A DNA stretch of 64,000 nt from Alloyangia pacifica (GCF_020524285.1 NZ_JAIVKX010000008.1:248001-312000); one strand, 5' to 3'. Positions 8,260 to 22,392 are shown, numbered from the stretch's first letter. Numbers and translations: made by a program. The notes: generated by a model from the letters alone, not told the origin.

Positions 8260-9478
8260 AGTCGGCGTTGATCGAGATGTAGCCGTGGGTCAGGTCACAG
8301 GTCCAGACGGTGGACGTGCCCTGCCCAAGCCCGAGATCGACCGAGATGGTGATCTCCGGCTCCTTCATCAGCCCGGCGCCGTCTTCCTCGCGGTAGTCCG
8401 GCGAAACCCAGCCCTTCTCGGCGACGAGGACATCGCCGAAGCGGATGGTCAGCAGATCACGATCCGCCGCCGCGCCGGACTTGCCGATTGCCATGACGAT
8501 GCGGCCCCAGTTCGGATCCTCGCCGGCGATGGCGGTCTTGACCAGCGGCGAGTTGGCGATGGCCATGGCATGGGTGCGCGCATCGGCATCGCTGGCGGCG
8601 CCGGTCACCTCGACGGTGACGAACTTGGTCGCCCCCTCGCCGTCCTTCACCACCTGGTGCGCGAGATCGAGGAAGACCGCCTCGAGCGCCTCGGCAAAGG
8701 CGGTGTCAGCCTCGGTCACCTCGACGCCCGAGGCGCCGGTGGCGCCCATGAGCAGCGTGTCGGAGGTGGAGGTGTCGCTGTCGACCGTGATGCAGTTGAA
8801 GCTGCGGTCGTTGATCTGGCTGACCAGCTTCTGCAGCAGCGGCTGCGGCACCTTGGCGTCGGTGAAGACATAGACCAGCATGGTCGCCATGTCGGGCGCG
8901 ATCATGCCCGAGCCCTTGGCGATACCGGCGATCTTCACCGGCCCGCCGGGCAGGTCGACCGTGACGGTCGAGCCCTTGGGAAAGGTGTCGGTGGTCATGA
9001 TCGCCTTGGCCGCGCCGGCGATGCCATCCGCGTCGAGCGAGGACACCAGCTCATCCACCTTGGCGGTGATGCGCTCGTGCGGCAGCGGCTCGCCGATCAC
9101 CCCGGTCGAGGAGGAGAAGACCCGCGCCTCGGGCAGTCCCGTCGCCGCGGCCACGGCCGAGGTCACCGCGCGGGTGGACTCGATGCCGTTCTTGCCGGTG
9201 AAGGCGTTGGAGTTGCCCGAGTTCACGATAATCGCGGCGCCCTGGTCCGAGGCGCCGCCGATCTTGGCCTGGCAGTCGAGCACGGGGGCCGACCGCGTGG
9301 CAGAGCGGGTGAAGACCCCCGCCATGGTGCTGCCTGCGTCGAGCAGGGCCAGCATGACGTCGGTGCGCCCCGCGTAGCGCACCCCCGCCGCGACGGAGGC
9401 GAAACGCACCCCGTCGATCACCGGCAGGTCGGGAAAGGCCGCAGGGGCCAACGGGGAAACGGCGAGGGTCTTGGCCAC
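8249..9478 (-). CDS. argJ: Bifunctional glutamate N-acetyltransferase / N-acetylglutamate synthase ArgJ
   Basis: The protein has 409 aa, the usual length. It transfers acetyl groups from N-acetylornithine to glutamate, closing the cyclic arginine pathway. The self-cleavage site is the AIMTTDTFPKG segment (about residue 185), where the second Thr becomes the nucleophile of the beta chain. SSTGVIGEPL upstream is the conserved oxyanion loop, and the C-terminus ends HGYISINADYRS as in the family. The start is GTG at 9478, placed immediately after the stop of the isomerase gene, so the two are translationally coupled. Confidence 0.96.
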   Translation of the reverse strand: MAKTLAVSPLAPAAFPDLPVIDGVRFASVAAGVRYAGRTDVMLALLDAGSTMAGVFTRSATRSAPVLDCQAKIGGASDQGAAIIVNSGNSNAFTGKNGIESTRAVTSAVAAATGLPEARVFSSSTGVIGEPLPHERITAKVDELVSSLDADGIAGAAKAIMTTDTFPKGSTVTVDLPGGPVKIAGIAKGSGMIAPDMATMLVYVFTDAKVPQPLLQKLVSQINDRSFNCITVDSDTSTSDTLLMGATGASGVEVTEADTAFAEALEAVFLDLAHQVVKDGEGATKFVTVEVTGAASDADARTHAMAIANSPLVKTAIAGEDPNWGRIVMAIGKSGAAADRDLLTIRFGDVLVAEKGWVSPDYREEDGAGLMKEPEITISVDLGLGQGTSTVWTCDLTHGYISINADYRS

Positions 9479-10351
9479 TCAGTCCTCCAGCAGCTCGAGG
9501 TTCGACAGAACCGAAGGATCGACGTCGCCCGCTGCGGTGCGGGTGATCTCGGCGCCGGCCTGGGCCTCTTCCACATAGGCCGCCACGGCGTCCTGCTGCA
9601 CCTGCTGGGAGAGCTGGTCGCGCACCTCATCGAGTTCCGGCGCTGCCTTGGCGCGGGTCTCGTTAAGCTTGATCACGTGCCAGCCGAACTGGGTCTGCAC
9701 CGGCGCATCCGAGATCGCGCCCGGTTCCATGGTCGCAACCGCCGCCTCGAAGGGCTCGACCATCATGCCCTTGCTGAACCAGCCGAGCTCGCCGCCGTTG
9801 GGGCCCGAGGGGCCGGTCGACTTTTCCTTCGCAACTTCCGCGAAGTCAGCGCCGCCGTTCAGCTCCTCGATGATGGCCTTGGCCTCGTCCTCGGACTCCA
9901 CGAGGATGTGCGAGGCGTTGAATTCCTGGCCCTGATCCCCGGAGTACTGCGCCTCATAGGCCGCCTTCAGCGCCTCGTCGGTCACCGCGGCTTCGGCCAC
10001 GGCGGACACGGTCTCGGAGGCCATCAGCGTGCGGCGCTCGGTTTTCAGCGAGAGATCGACGCGCTTGGTTTCGACAGCTTTCTCGTCCTGTGCCAGCACT
10101 TCCTGCTGCACGAGCTGGTCGAGGATGCCGTCCCAGAGAACGTCATCGCGAAGCTGCTGGTACTGCTCGGGCAGCGTCGCGCGCACGACAAGCATCTCGC
10201 CGAGAGTGATGTCCGTGCCATTCACCGTGGCCACGACGGTGTCGGCGCTCAGCTCCTCGGTCTGCGCCCCAGCCTGATCCTGGGCGTGAAGCGGCAGCGC
10301 GAGGGTCAGGGCGAGCGCAGCCGCCCCCAATGTGGTGAGGGTTTTGGGCAT
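9479..10351 (-). CDS. Exported parvulin-type peptidyl-prolyl isomerase (PrsA/SurA-like)
   Basis: The protein has 290 aa. An N-terminal signal peptide (about 1-23, ending ALPLHAQ) indicates export to the periplasm. A helical N-terminal chaperone-like domain follows. The parvulin domain (about 140-240) carries FNASHILVESEDEAKAI and GPNGGELGWFSKGMMVEPFEAAV, the two characteristic blocks. The C-terminal tail contains a Gln-rich helix. It probably helps fold outer-membrane or periplasmic proteins. It is divergent from secA, so a secretion gene and a folding gene share the intergenic region. Confidence 0.88.
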   Translation of the reverse strand: MPKTLTTLGAAALALTLALPLHAQDQAGAQTEELSADTVVATVNGTDITLGEMLVVRATLPEQYQQLRDDVLWDGILDQLVQQEVLAQDEKAVETKRVDLSLKTERRTLMASETVSAVAEAAVTDEALKAAYEAQYSGDQGQEFNASHILVESEDEAKAIIEELNGGADFAEVAKEKSTGPSGPNGGELGWFSKGMMVEPFEAAVATMEPGAISDAPVQTQFGWHVIKLNETRAKAAPELDEVRDQLSQQVQQDAVAAYVEEAQAGAEITRTAAGDVDPSVLSNLELLED

Positions 10352-10391
10352 CTAGGCGTCCTTCCAGTTGGCCGCCCGCCACCGGGCGGCG

Positions 10392-10420
10392 TTGACACTT
10401 ACCAACCCGCCGCTTACATC
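10392..10420 (+). promoter_or_regulatory. Promoter of secA
   Basis: A perfect TTGACA -35 (10392-10397) is followed by a 17-bp spacer and TACATC (10415-10420). It lies 115 bp before the secA ATG. Confidence 0.6.
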
Positions 10421-10535
10421 GCCTGAAGGCTCTGCAAGGCCGGTCGTTCCCCTGTGTCATATGGGTTGAGTGCGAGGCGGGCAAGCGGATGCCTCACGCG
10501 GAACACGACTTTGTCAGACAGGACAGGCAGGCCAC

Positions 10536-13259
<2,724 letters not shown>

Positions 13260-13409
13260 CCCGGCACTGACACCGACGACCGACTGTCCGGGGCGGGCCC
13301 GGGGCGAAAATGCCCCGCGTCCGCCCCGATGACTCCACCCCGCCGCCGCAACCATGCCTCTTTTTCGGGGCAGATTGTTTCCTGTACGAGTTCAGTGCCG
13401 GGGACGATC

Positions 13410-14369
13410 ATGGGACGGATCAAGACCTACAGACTTGCAGTTGTGACGCTCTGCGCCGCCGTGAGCATCGGCTTTGCGATGCAGCAGCACGACTCCCGCA
13501 GCAAGCGCGCCGGGGCCATGCAGATCTCGCAGATCGAGGACACCTCCTCGCCCCGCCTGCCTGCCCTGCCCTCTGACCGCGCCGCCGAGGCCAGCCTGCC
13601 CGCGCCGCAGGTGCGGCTTGCCGCCGCCGTGGCCGAGCCCAGCTCTCCCCCCGCGATCCTGCCTCAGGAAACCGAGGCCCGCCCCGCCGATTGCGCCGTC
13701 ACCCTGTCTGCGCGCACCGGCGCCGGGGCCATGGTCGCGCTCGACCTCGAGGCGCCCTGCTTTGCCTCCGAGCGGGTAACCATCCACCACAGCGGGCTGA
13801 TGTTCACCGAGGTGACCCAGCCCGACGGCACGCTCCGCGTCGAGGTGCCTGCGCTGGCCGAACACGCGCTCTTCATCGCCTCCTTCGCCAGCGGCGCAGG
13901 CGCCACCGCGACAACCGACGTGCCCGCCCTGCCGTTCTACGACCGCATCGCCCTGCAATGGCGCGGCGAGAGCGGGCTGGCCCTGCACGCCAACGAGTTC
14001 GGCGCGGCGGGCGATGAGGCCGGCCACGTCTGGGCCGCCGCCGCCGGTGACCTGACCCGCACAGCACGCGGCGAGGGCGGCTTCCTGACCCGGCTCGGCG
14101 ATGCGGCGAGCCCCGAGGCGCGCATGGCCGAGGTCTACACCTTCCCCGCCGCCGCCGCGAAGAAAGCCGGCGCGGTCACGCTCACCATCGAGGCCAAGAT
14201 CACCGAGGCCAACTGCGGCCGGGGGCTCGAGGCGCAGACGCTGCAACGCCGTCTGGGCCGCAGCCTGCGGGCCAGCGACCTGACGCTCGCAATGCCCGAT
14301 TGCAGCGCCGCCGGTGACTTTCTGGTGTTGAAAAACCTGCTCGAAGACCTGAAGATCGCCGCCAACTAG
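13410..14369 (+). CDS. Conserved hypothetical envelope protein downstream of secA
   Basis: The protein has 319 aa. One N-terminal hydrophobic segment (about residues 8-24) acts as a membrane anchor or signal sequence. A Pro/Ala-rich linker (about 35-90) and a mostly beta, Ala-rich domain with paired Cys residues follow (DCAVTLS near 93, APCFAS, ANCGRG, PDCSA). The four Cys could form disulfides in the periplasm. The start is the ATG at 13410; the frame is open upstream. It is 22 bp from the next gene, so the two probably form an operon. No domain was recognised and the function is unknown. Confidence 0.75.
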   Translation: MGRIKTYRLAVVTLCAAVSIGFAMQQHDSRSKRAGAMQISQIEDTSSPRLPALPSDRAAEASLPAPQVRLAAAVAEPSSPPAILPQETEARPADCAVTLSARTGAGAMVALDLEAPCFASERVTIHHSGLMFTEVTQPDGTLRVEVPALAEHALFIASFASGAGATATTDVPALPFYDRIALQWRGESGLALHANEFGAAGDEAGHVWAAAAGDLTRTARGEGGFLTRLGDAASPEARMAEVYTFPAAAAKKAGAVTLTIEAKITEANCGRGLEAQTLQRRLGRSLRASDLTLAMPDCSAAGDFLVLKNLLEDLKIAAN

Positions 14370-14391
14370 AACGAGCGGTCAAGAGGCCCCG

Positions 14392-15966
14392 ATGCGACAG
14401 GTCCGTGCGGCGATCATCGCCGCACTTTTCATTCCGGGCGCCCTTTCAGGCTTCCTTTTTCCCACACCCGCCGAAGCCCAGGACGTCACCCTGCGCTCGC
14501 GCGACGGCGGCATCGAGCTGAGCGGCACCATGCTCGGCTTCGACGGCGAATTCTACCGCATCGACAGCCGCTACGGCGAGCTGACGGTCGACAGCTCGGG
14601 CGTGCTCTGCGAGGGCGTCGGCTGCCCCTCGCTGACCGATTTCGTTGCCGAGCTGCGCATCTCCGGCGCCGCCACCATGGGCACCCTGCTGGTGCCCGCG
14701 CTGATCGAGAGCTTCGCGCAGCGCAACGGCTACGACGCCACACCGGGCACGCTGGCCGAGGGCGGGACACGCTATGCCCTGACCGATGGCGACCGCGAGA
14801 TCGGCCAATTCGATATCGCCCCCTCCAGCACCGACGAGGGCTTCGCCGACCTGCTGGCCGACGAGGCCGACATCGTCGTCGCCCTGCGCGAGATCCGCGA
14901 CGGCGAGCGGGAGCTCGCCCAGCAGGCGGGATTGGGCGATCTGACGCAGCCCAACCGCAGCCGCGTGCTGGCGCTTGACGCACTGTTGCCGGTGGTCGCC
15001 CCCGCCAACCCGGTCACCGCCGTCTCGCTGCCCAACCTCGCGGGGGTGCTGTCGGGCGAGCTGGACAACTGGCGGGACCTCGGCGGGCCGGATGCGCCCA
15101 TCGTGCTGCACCTCCCGCGCAAGGGCTCGGGGCTGGTGCAGGCGCTGGAGGACCAGCTGCTGCAACCCCCTGCCCTGACCCTGCGCAGCGCCGAGACCAT
15201 CCGTCATCAGAGCGCCGCCGAGCTGTCCGCGGCAGTGGCCGAGGATGCGCTCGGCCTCGGCTTCGTCAGCGCGGCAGAGGTCGGCAACAGCCGCCCCATC
15301 ACGCTGACCGGAAGCTGCGGCTTCCACCTGCGCGGCACCCGGCAGGCGATCAAGACCGAGGACTACCCGCTGACCATGCCGGTCTTCATCTACATGCCCG
15401 CGCGCCGCCTTCCCAAGCTGGCGCGCGAGTTCCTCGAGTTCACCCGCTCTGCCCCGGCACAGATTGTCATCCGCCGCGCGGGTTTCGTCGACCAGACCCC
15501 CGAAGAGCTGCCGCTGGACGCGCAGGGCGACCGGCTGGCCAATGCCGTCGCCGTTGCCGAGGGCGAAGACGGGCTGGCCGAGCTGAAGCGGCTGACCGGC
15601 ACGCTCGCGCCGATGCGGCGGCTGACCACCTCCTTCCGCTTCGAGGCAGGCTCGGCGGATCTCGACGCGCAATCGCGCTCGAACGTGCAGCAGCTCGCCC
15701 GGGCGCTGGAGCTCGGCGAATACGACGGGCGCACGCTGGTCTTTGTCGGCTTTTCCGATGGACAGGGGCCGAGCGCGGGCAACCTGCAGATCGCCCGCGA
15801 GCGCGCGGCCTCGGTCCGCGATGCGGTGACCGCCGCCGCCGAGGCCAGCGACCTTGCCGGCATCACGCTGCAGACCGACGCATTCGGCGAGGCCATGCCC
15901 ATGGCCTGCGACGACACGGTCTGGGGCCGGCAGGTCAATCGCCGCGTCGAGGTCTGGCTGCGCTAG
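14392..15966 (+). CDS. PstS-like substrate-binding protein fused to an OmpA domain
   Basis: The protein has 524 aa. A signal peptide (about 1-30, ending PTPAEAQ) indicates export. Residues about 80-380 resemble the phosphate-binding PBP-like domain (SGAATMGTLLVPALIESFAQR..., later PRKGSGLVQALEDQLL). Residues about 405-524 are an OmpA-type peptidoglycan-binding domain (TTSFRFEAGSADLDAQSR, and NRRVEVWLR at the end). The fusion suggests a ligand-binding protein held to the cell wall. No permease or ATPase gene is near, so a transport role is not supported. A sensor or scavenging role is a guess. Confidence 0.82.
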   Translation: MRQVRAAIIAALFIPGALSGFLFPTPAEAQDVTLRSRDGGIELSGTMLGFDGEFYRIDSRYGELTVDSSGVLCEGVGCPSLTDFVAELRISGAATMGTLLVPALIESFAQRNGYDATPGTLAEGGTRYALTDGDREIGQFDIAPSSTDEGFADLLADEADIVVALREIRDGERELAQQAGLGDLTQPNRSRVLALDALLPVVAPANPVTAVSLPNLAGVLSGELDNWRDLGGPDAPIVLHLPRKGSGLVQALEDQLLQPPALTLRSAETIRHQSAAELSAAVAEDALGLGFVSAAEVGNSRPITLTGSCGFHLRGTRQAIKTEDYPLTMPVFIYMPARRLPKLAREFLEFTRSAPAQIVIRRAGFVDQTPEELPLDAQGDRLANAVAVAEGEDGLAELKRLTGTLAPMRRLTTSFRFEAGSADLDAQSRSNVQQLARALELGEYDGRTLVFVGFSDGQGPSAGNLQIARERAASVRDAVTAAAEASDLAGITLQTDAFGEAMPMACDDTVWGRQVNRRVEVWLR

Positions 15967-15969
15967 AGC

Positions 15970-16734
15970 TCAGAGCAGCCCCTCGGCCCGGAAGCTCAGC
16001 TCGCGCGACCGGCCGATCACCAGATGGTCGTGCAGGGTGATGCCCAGGGCTTCCGCCGCGGCCTGGACCTGCGCGGTCATCTCGATGTCGGCGCCGCTGG
16101 GGGTGGGGTCGCCCGAGGGGTGGTTGTGCACGAGGATGAGCGCGCTGGCGTTCAGCTCCAGCGCCCGTTTCACCACCTCGCGCGGGTAGACCGGCACGTG
16201 ATCCACCGTGCCCCGCGCCTGCGGCTCGTCGGCAATCAGCACGTTTTTGCGGTCGAGGAACAGGATGCGGAACTGTTCGGTATCGCGGTGCGCCATGGCG
16301 GTCTGGCAATAGTCCAGCAACGCCTCCCACGAGCTGACCACCTGCCGCTGCAGCACCCGGCTGCGGGCCAGCCGGTGCGCCGCGGCCTCGACGATCTTCA
16401 GCTCGGTCACCACCGCATCGCCGACCCCGTCCACGTCGCGCAGCCGGGCGGGCGAGGCCGAGACCACGGCGTTGAAATCGCCGAAATGATCGAGAAGGCG
16501 GCGGGCGAGCGGCTTCATGTCCTGCCGGGGGATCGCCCGGAACAGCAGCAGTTCGAGTAGCTCGTAGTCGGGCACCGCATCGGCGCCGCCGGTGAGGAAC
16601 CGGTCCCGGAGGCGTTTACGATGGTCGCGGATGTAGGACGGCAGCGTCCGGCCGACCGGTGCGGGGCGCGGCAACGCCTCTTCCCCCGCGAAGAGCGAGG
16701 GCTGGGTGTCGGAGAAATGGCGGGGCGGGCTCAT
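15970..16734 (-). CDS. radC: RadC-like JAB-domain protein
   Basis: The protein has 254 aa. An N-terminal helix-hairpin-helix/UPF0758 part (about 30-110, with LLELLLFRAIPRQD and the VDGVGDAV hairpin) is followed by the JAMM/MPN domain. Its metal motif is HNHPSGDPTPSGAD (about residues 203-216), and an upstream conserved Glu is present. The family is called DNA repair protein RadC, but the repair role in E. coli was withdrawn and the true activity is unsettled. The stop lies 3 bp from the end of the convergent OmpA-fusion gene. Confidence 0.9.
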   Translation of the reverse strand: MSPPRHFSDTQPSLFAGEEALPRPAPVGRTLPSYIRDHRKRLRDRFLTGGADAVPDYELLELLLFRAIPRQDMKPLARRLLDHFGDFNAVVSASPARLRDVDGVGDAVVTELKIVEAAAHRLARSRVLQRQVVSSWEALLDYCQTAMAHRDTEQFRILFLDRKNVLIADEPQARGTVDHVPVYPREVVKRALELNASALILVHNHPSGDPTPSGADIEMTAQVQAAAEALGITLHDHLVIGRSRELSFRAEGLL

Positions 16735-16822
16735 CGCCCCAGGGTGGCGGACGTGCAGTTAGAGAAGCGTTAAGCCACCTCGGACGCCGCACGCGATGGC
16801 CCCCGAAAGCTTGCCCCTGCCG

Positions 16823-16854
16823 CAAAAGAAAACGGCGCGGGATACCCCGCGCCG
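16823..16854 (-). terminator. Intrinsic terminator after dnaJ
   Basis: On the minus strand a 9-bp GC stem (16846-16854 / 16833-16841) with loop GTAT is followed by TTTTCTTTTG. It lies 26 bp beyond the dnaJ stop. Confidence 0.85.
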
Positions 16855-16879
16855 CCTCCGGTTACTACGGTGGGGCCGA

Positions 16880-18034
16880 TCAGCCCTTCATCGAGTCCCA
16901 GAACCCTTTCACCGAAGAGAAGAAGCTCTTCGACTCGGGATTGTTGTCCTCGGACTGGTCCTCGAACTCACGCAGAAGCTCCTTCTGGCGCGAGGTGAGG
17001 TTCACCGGGGTTTCGACCGCCAGCTCGATGAACATGTCACCGGCCGGGCCGCCGCGCAGCGCGGGCATGCCCTTGCCGCGCAGGCGCATCTGCCGGCCCG
17101 ACTGGCTGCCCGCGGGAATCTTCACCCGGCTGCGGCCGCCGTCGATCGTCGGCACTTCGATGTCGCCGCCAAGCGCAGCGGTGGTCATCGACACCGGCAC
17201 GCGGCAATGCAACTCGGTGCCCTCGCGCTCGAAGATCCCGTGCTTCTTCACCTCGATGAAGATGTAGAGATCGCCCGGAGGCCCGCCGCGCATCCCCGCC
17301 TCGCCTTCACCGGCCAGACGGATGCGGGTGCCGGTCTCGACGCCCGCCGGGATGTTCACCGACAGCGAGCGCTCCTTCTGCACGCGGCCCTGGCCGCCAC
17401 AGGAGGAACAGGGGTTCTTGATGATCTGGCCGAGACCCGAGCAGGTCGGACAGGTGCGCTCGACAGTGAAGAAGCCCTGCGTTGCGCGGACCTTGCCCAT
17501 GCCCGAGCAGGTCGGGCAGGTGACCGGCTCCGCGCCGCCCTCCGCGCCCGAGCCGTTGCACTCGCCGCATTGCACCGAAGTCGGCACGTTGATGGTCTTC
17601 TGCAGGCCGCCGTAGGCGTCCTCCAGCGTCACGCGCAGGTTGTAGCGCAGGTCGGCGCCGCGCGCCGCACGCTGGCGTCCGCCGCCACCGCGGCCCCCGC
17701 CCATGAAGTCGCCGAAGAGATCGTCGAACACGTCGGAGAAGGCCGAGGCGAAATCGCCCTGCTGGCCGAAACCGCCGCCGGGACGTCCGCCGCCGCCGCC
17801 CACGCCGCCCTCGAAGGCGGCGTGGCCGAAGCGGTCGTAGGCGGCCTTCTTCTCGGCGTCCTTGAGAACCTCGTAGGCCTCGTTCACTTCCTTGAACTGA
17901 GCTTCCGCGTCAGGGTTGTCCGCGTTCCGGTCGGGGTGAAGTTCCTTCGCCTTCTTGCGATAGCCCTTCTTGATCTCGTCCGCGGAGGCCCCTTTGGCGA
18001 CGCCGAGCAGCTCGTAATAGTCACGCTTGGACAT
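16880..18034 (-). CDS. dnaJ: Chaperone DnaJ (Hsp40)
   Basis: The protein has 384 aa. The J domain (1-70) includes the HPD tripeptide in LHPDRNAD, which stimulates DnaK ATPase. A Gly-rich region (about 75-115, many GGGG runs) follows. Four CxxCxGxG zinc repeats come next ([32 protein letters not shown]). The C-terminal substrate-binding domains complete the type-I layout. It is transcribed after dnaK on the same strand, with a GC-rich terminator hairpin in the 76-bp gap, which likely sets DnaJ below DnaK. Confidence 0.98.
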   Translation of the reverse strand: MSKRDYYELLGVAKGASADEIKKGYRKKAKELHPDRNADNPDAEAQFKEVNEAYEVLKDAEKKAAYDRFGHAAFEGGVGGGGGRPGGGFGQQGDFASAFSDVFDDLFGDFMGGGRGGGGRQRAARGADLRYNLRVTLEDAYGGLQKTINVPTSVQCGECNGSGAEGGAEPVTCPTCSGMGKVRATQGFFTVERTCPTCSGLGQIIKNPCSSCGGQGRVQKERSLSVNIPAGVETGTRIRLAGEGEAGMRGGPPGDLYIFIEVKKHGIFEREGTELHCRVPVSMTTAALGGDIEVPTIDGGRSRVKIPAGSQSGRQMRLRGKGMPALRGGPAGDMFIELAVETPVNLTSRQKELLREFEDQSEDNNPESKSFFSSVKGFWDSMKG

Positions 18035-18059
18035 ACATGCCCTCCTTGGCCCGGAACAG

Positions 18060-18090
18060 AAAAGGGCCGGTCCGGCATCCGGACCGGCCC
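18060..18090 (-). terminator. Terminator-like hairpin between dnaK and dnaJ
   Basis: A perfect 12-bp stem (18079-18090 / 18064-18075) with a 3-nt loop on the minus strand is followed by TTTT. It sits inside the operon, so it probably acts as a partial terminator. Confidence 0.75.
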
Positions 18091-18110
18091 CCGTCTGGTT
18101 CCGCTATGGC

Positions 18111-20045
<1,935 letters not shown>

Positions 20046-20160
20046 GATTCGATCCCTTTCCAATTCAAGGCGATGACGCGAGGCATGCGGACCCGTTACG
20101 GCATCCAGCCCCGCTTGTTCAAAGAAGCCGTCCGGCGGGGGCCTCGCGGCGTTCGGAGGG

Positions 20161-20190
20161 TATATAAGGAGGGGGTTTGAGCCCTGCAAG
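20161..20190 (-). promoter_or_regulatory. RpoH-type (or sigma-70-type) promoter of dnaK
   Basis: On the minus strand CTTGCA (20185-20190) is followed by a GC-rich spacer of 17 nt and CTTATATA. This agrees with the CTTG-N17/18-CYTATNT pattern described for alphaproteobacterial heat-shock sigma factors. TTGCAG-N17-TATATA can also be read as a sigma-70 promoter. Confidence 0.55.
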
Positions 20191-20266
20191 CGGCCATGGC
20201 GGGGCTTTGCCTGCATTTGGGGGGAATTTCTTTGCAAGCCGCCACGGAATGCCACAGAAGAAGGCC

Positions 20267-20872
20267 ATGAGCCCTCCTCTCGACATTCGCGGCTTCCGGT
20301 TCTTCCCGGGTTTCCTCGACCGTCCCGCGCAGGAGGCGCTCGTGAACGTGCTGCGCGATCTGCTGCGCAATGCGCCGCTCTACCAGCCGGTCACGCCGCG
20401 TGGACAGAAGATGTCGGTGCGGATGAGCGCGGCGGGGCGCTTCGGCTGGGTCACCGACCGCCGCGGCTACCGCTACGAGCCGCGCCATCCCGGCGGGATG
20501 GACTGGCCACCGATTCCCGAGGAGGTGCTGGCGATCTGGCGCGCGGTCTCCGGCGCGACGCGCGAGCCCGAATGCTGCCTGATCAACTGGTACGGCGAGG
20601 GCGCCCGCATGGGTCTGCACCAGGACAAGGACGAGGCGGATTTCTCCTGCCCCGTGGTCTCTGTCTCGCTCGGCGACGAGGGGCTCTTTCGCATGGGCAA
20701 CGCGGAGCGCGGCGGCAAGACCGAGTCGATCTGGCTGAAGTCCGGCGACGTGGTGGTGATGGGCGGCGACGCGCGGTTAAAGCACCACGGCATCGACCGC
20801 ATCCGCTTCGGCTCCTCGACGCTGCTGCCGCAGGGCGGGCGGATCAATCTCACCCTGCGCGTGGTCACCTGA
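20267..20872 (+). CDS. alkB: Alpha-ketoglutarate-dependent DNA repair dioxygenase AlkB
   Basis: The protein has 201 aa. The jelly-roll Fe/2OG core has the metal ligands His118 and Asp120 (LHQDKDE) and a distal His in KHHGIDR (173-174). The 2OG-binding Arg lies in RINLTLR (192-198). The motif [13 protein letters not shown] is typical of AlkB. It reverses 1-methyladenine and 3-methylcytosine damage by oxidative demethylation. The ATG at 20267 is preferred over an upstream TTG at 20177 because it has AAGAAGG in front and [17 protein letters not shown] matches the family start. Divergent from dnaK. Confidence 0.93.
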   Translation: MSPPLDIRGFRFFPGFLDRPAQEALVNVLRDLLRNAPLYQPVTPRGQKMSVRMSAAGRFGWVTDRRGYRYEPRHPGGMDWPPIPEEVLAIWRAVSGATREPECCLINWYGEGARMGLHQDKDEADFSCPVVSVSLGDEGLFRMGNAERGGKTESIWLKSGDVVVMGGDARLKHHGIDRIRFGSSTLLPQGGRINLTLRVVT

Positions 20873-20875
20873 AGC

Positions 20876-21481
20876 TCAGCGCGTCAACTCGCAGCAGCCC
20901 GAAAGCGTGCGGCTGATGCGGCCCGTCAGCACAAGCGTCGCCGAGAGCCCGTAGAGCCGGTCGGACATGCCGTCGCTGCACTGCGCCTCCGGGCTGGCCA
21001 CCAGCACCGCCTGCAGGTGATCGGCCCCGGCGACGGAACTGAACGGCCAGCGCTGGCCGCTGGCGGTCTCGAACCCCCCCGCGAGCAGGACCTCCTCGGG
21101 ATCGTCGGGGGTGGTCACGGTGGCCGCCTCGCCCTGCCGGACCTCATAGCTCCAGAACGGCTCGGTGCCGAAGCAGCGCAGCCCCTCGACCTGCGGCAGG
21201 CCGCCGTTGTCTTCGGGTGCGAGGTAGGCCATCGAGACCCAGCCGACGCCCTCCCCCATTGGGATACGCCCCCATGTCCCGTCGTCGTTCAGCGCGCTGA
21301 CCTCCACGCCGCGCGCCGAGGGCGTGAGCGAGCCGAGCCGCGTTGCCTCGGGGTCCGGGGCCGCGCGGATGTTCAGCACGTCATCCGCCGCAACACCGGA
21401 CACCGCATAGAAGGCAGGCAGGTCCTGCGCCGCGACGGGTGTCGCGAGCGCGAAAATGGCAAGCGTAACCAGGTATCTCAT
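20876..21481 (-). CDS. Exported SH3-domain protein
   Basis: The protein has 201 aa. A signal peptide (about 1-19, ATPVAAQ) is followed by a bacterial SH3 domain (about 22-85, with DVLNIRAAPDPEATRLGSL and VGWVSMAYLAP). The C-terminal half (about 95-201) starts LRCFGTEPFWSYEV, a pattern of the COG3650 family of small periplasmic proteins, and contains three Cys residues. The role is unknown; SH3b domains often bind cell-wall peptides. The start was set at the ATG in 21481 because only from there does a signal peptide appear. Convergent with alkB (3-bp gap). Confidence 0.78.
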   Translation of the reverse strand: MRYLVTLAIFALATPVAAQDLPAFYAVSGVAADDVLNIRAAPDPEATRLGSLTPSARGVEVSALNDDGTWGRIPMGEGVGWVSMAYLAPEDNGGLPQVEGLRCFGTEPFWSYEVRQGEAATVTTPDDPEEVLLAGGFETASGQRWPFSSVAGADHLQAVLVASPEAQCSDGMSDRLYGLSATLVLTGRISRTLSGCCELTR

Positions 21482-21561
21482 CAAGGCACCTCCCCGGGTC
21501 GGTCGCGCTCCATCATGGCGCAGACCGGCATGCTGCGTCCAGCGCCGCGGGGGGAAAGCGC

Positions 21562-22392
21562 CTAGCGGCGCGCCGACCAGGAGGCCGAGGCGTGCTTGCG
21601 GGTGTAGAATTCGCCCATCAGCCCGATCATCAGCAGCACGATCGACACCCACAGCGCGTATTCCCAGCTGGAATTGCGCGGGAAGTAGTTGGCGAAAGCA
21701 TAGCCGCGCGACTGGTCGATGGTGTGAAACAGCGGGTTCCAGTCGAAGATCGCCAGCATCCCCGGCGTCAGCGAGTTCGCGACGAACATCTTGCCCGAGG
21801 CGATCATGTTGGCGCGCTGGTAGACCGTGGTGAGGATCGACACCGGCGTCGGGAACCACGGCTTCGCCGCAAGAAAGACCATGCCGATCGCCGCGCCGGA
21901 GAACCACGACAGCAACAGCATGCCGAGCGCGCCGATGGGATCGTGGATTTCGCTCATCACGAAGGGATTGAAGGCCACGTCGTAGACGAAGAGGATCGCG
22001 AAGAGCGACAGCACCTGGATGTAGAGCGTCGAGAGCATGGCCGAGGCAATGGCGATGGCGGTGTTCATCGGCGCGTGCTGCATCATCGGGCTCGCCGGCC
22101 CCTCGGAACTCGCGACCGCTCCCAGGGTCTTGGAATGGGTCATGTAGAGAAAGACGCCGGTCATGATGTAGATCATGAAGTCGCCGCGGATCGCCGTGCC
22201 GCGCAGTCCGAGGATCTGGAACATGAAGTAGAAGGCGAGCACGAAGATGATCGTCTGCAGCATGTTCATGAAGATCGCCATGAAGGCATTGCCATGGCTC
22301 TTGCGCACCGCGCGCACCGAATTGTGGTAGATCAGTTCGCCAATGTAGAGGGCCGAACCCAGCCGGGACCGCGGCTTCGAGGTCTGAAACAT
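21562..22392 (-). CDS. ABC-2 type polysaccharide export permease (KpsM/Wzm-like)
   Basis: The protein has 276 aa with about six hydrophobic segments. The N-terminus opens MFQTSKPRSRLGSALYIGEL and the C-terminus FYTRKHASASWSARR, both features of Roseobacter capsule/O-antigen export permeases. The DWNPLFHTIDQSRG segment near the C-terminus is typical of the ABC2_membrane family. An upstream GTG (22413) is possible but the ATG at 22392 is preferred. The partner ATPase is not in this window. It is divergent from cysQ and close to glycosyltransferase genes, which points to surface glycan export. Confidence 0.86.
   Translation of the reverse strand: MFQTSKPRSRLGSALYIGELIYHNSVRAVRKSHGNAFMAIFMNMLQTIIFVLAFYFMFQILGLRGTAIRGDFMIYIMTGVFLYMTHSKTLGAVASSEGPASPMMQHAPMNTAIAIASAMLSTLYIQVLSLFAILFVYDVAFNPFVMSEIHDPIGALGMLLLSWFSGAAIGMVFLAAKPWFPTPVSILTTVYQRANMIASGKMFVANSLTPGMLAIFDWNPLFHTIDQSRGYAFANYFPRNSSWEYALWVSIVLLMIGLMGEFYTRKHASASWSARR

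Noticed and set aside
13289-13326. Terminator after secA
   Set aside because: GC-rich nested repeats are present (GGGGC/GCCCC), but there is no T run on the plus strand, so I did not call it.
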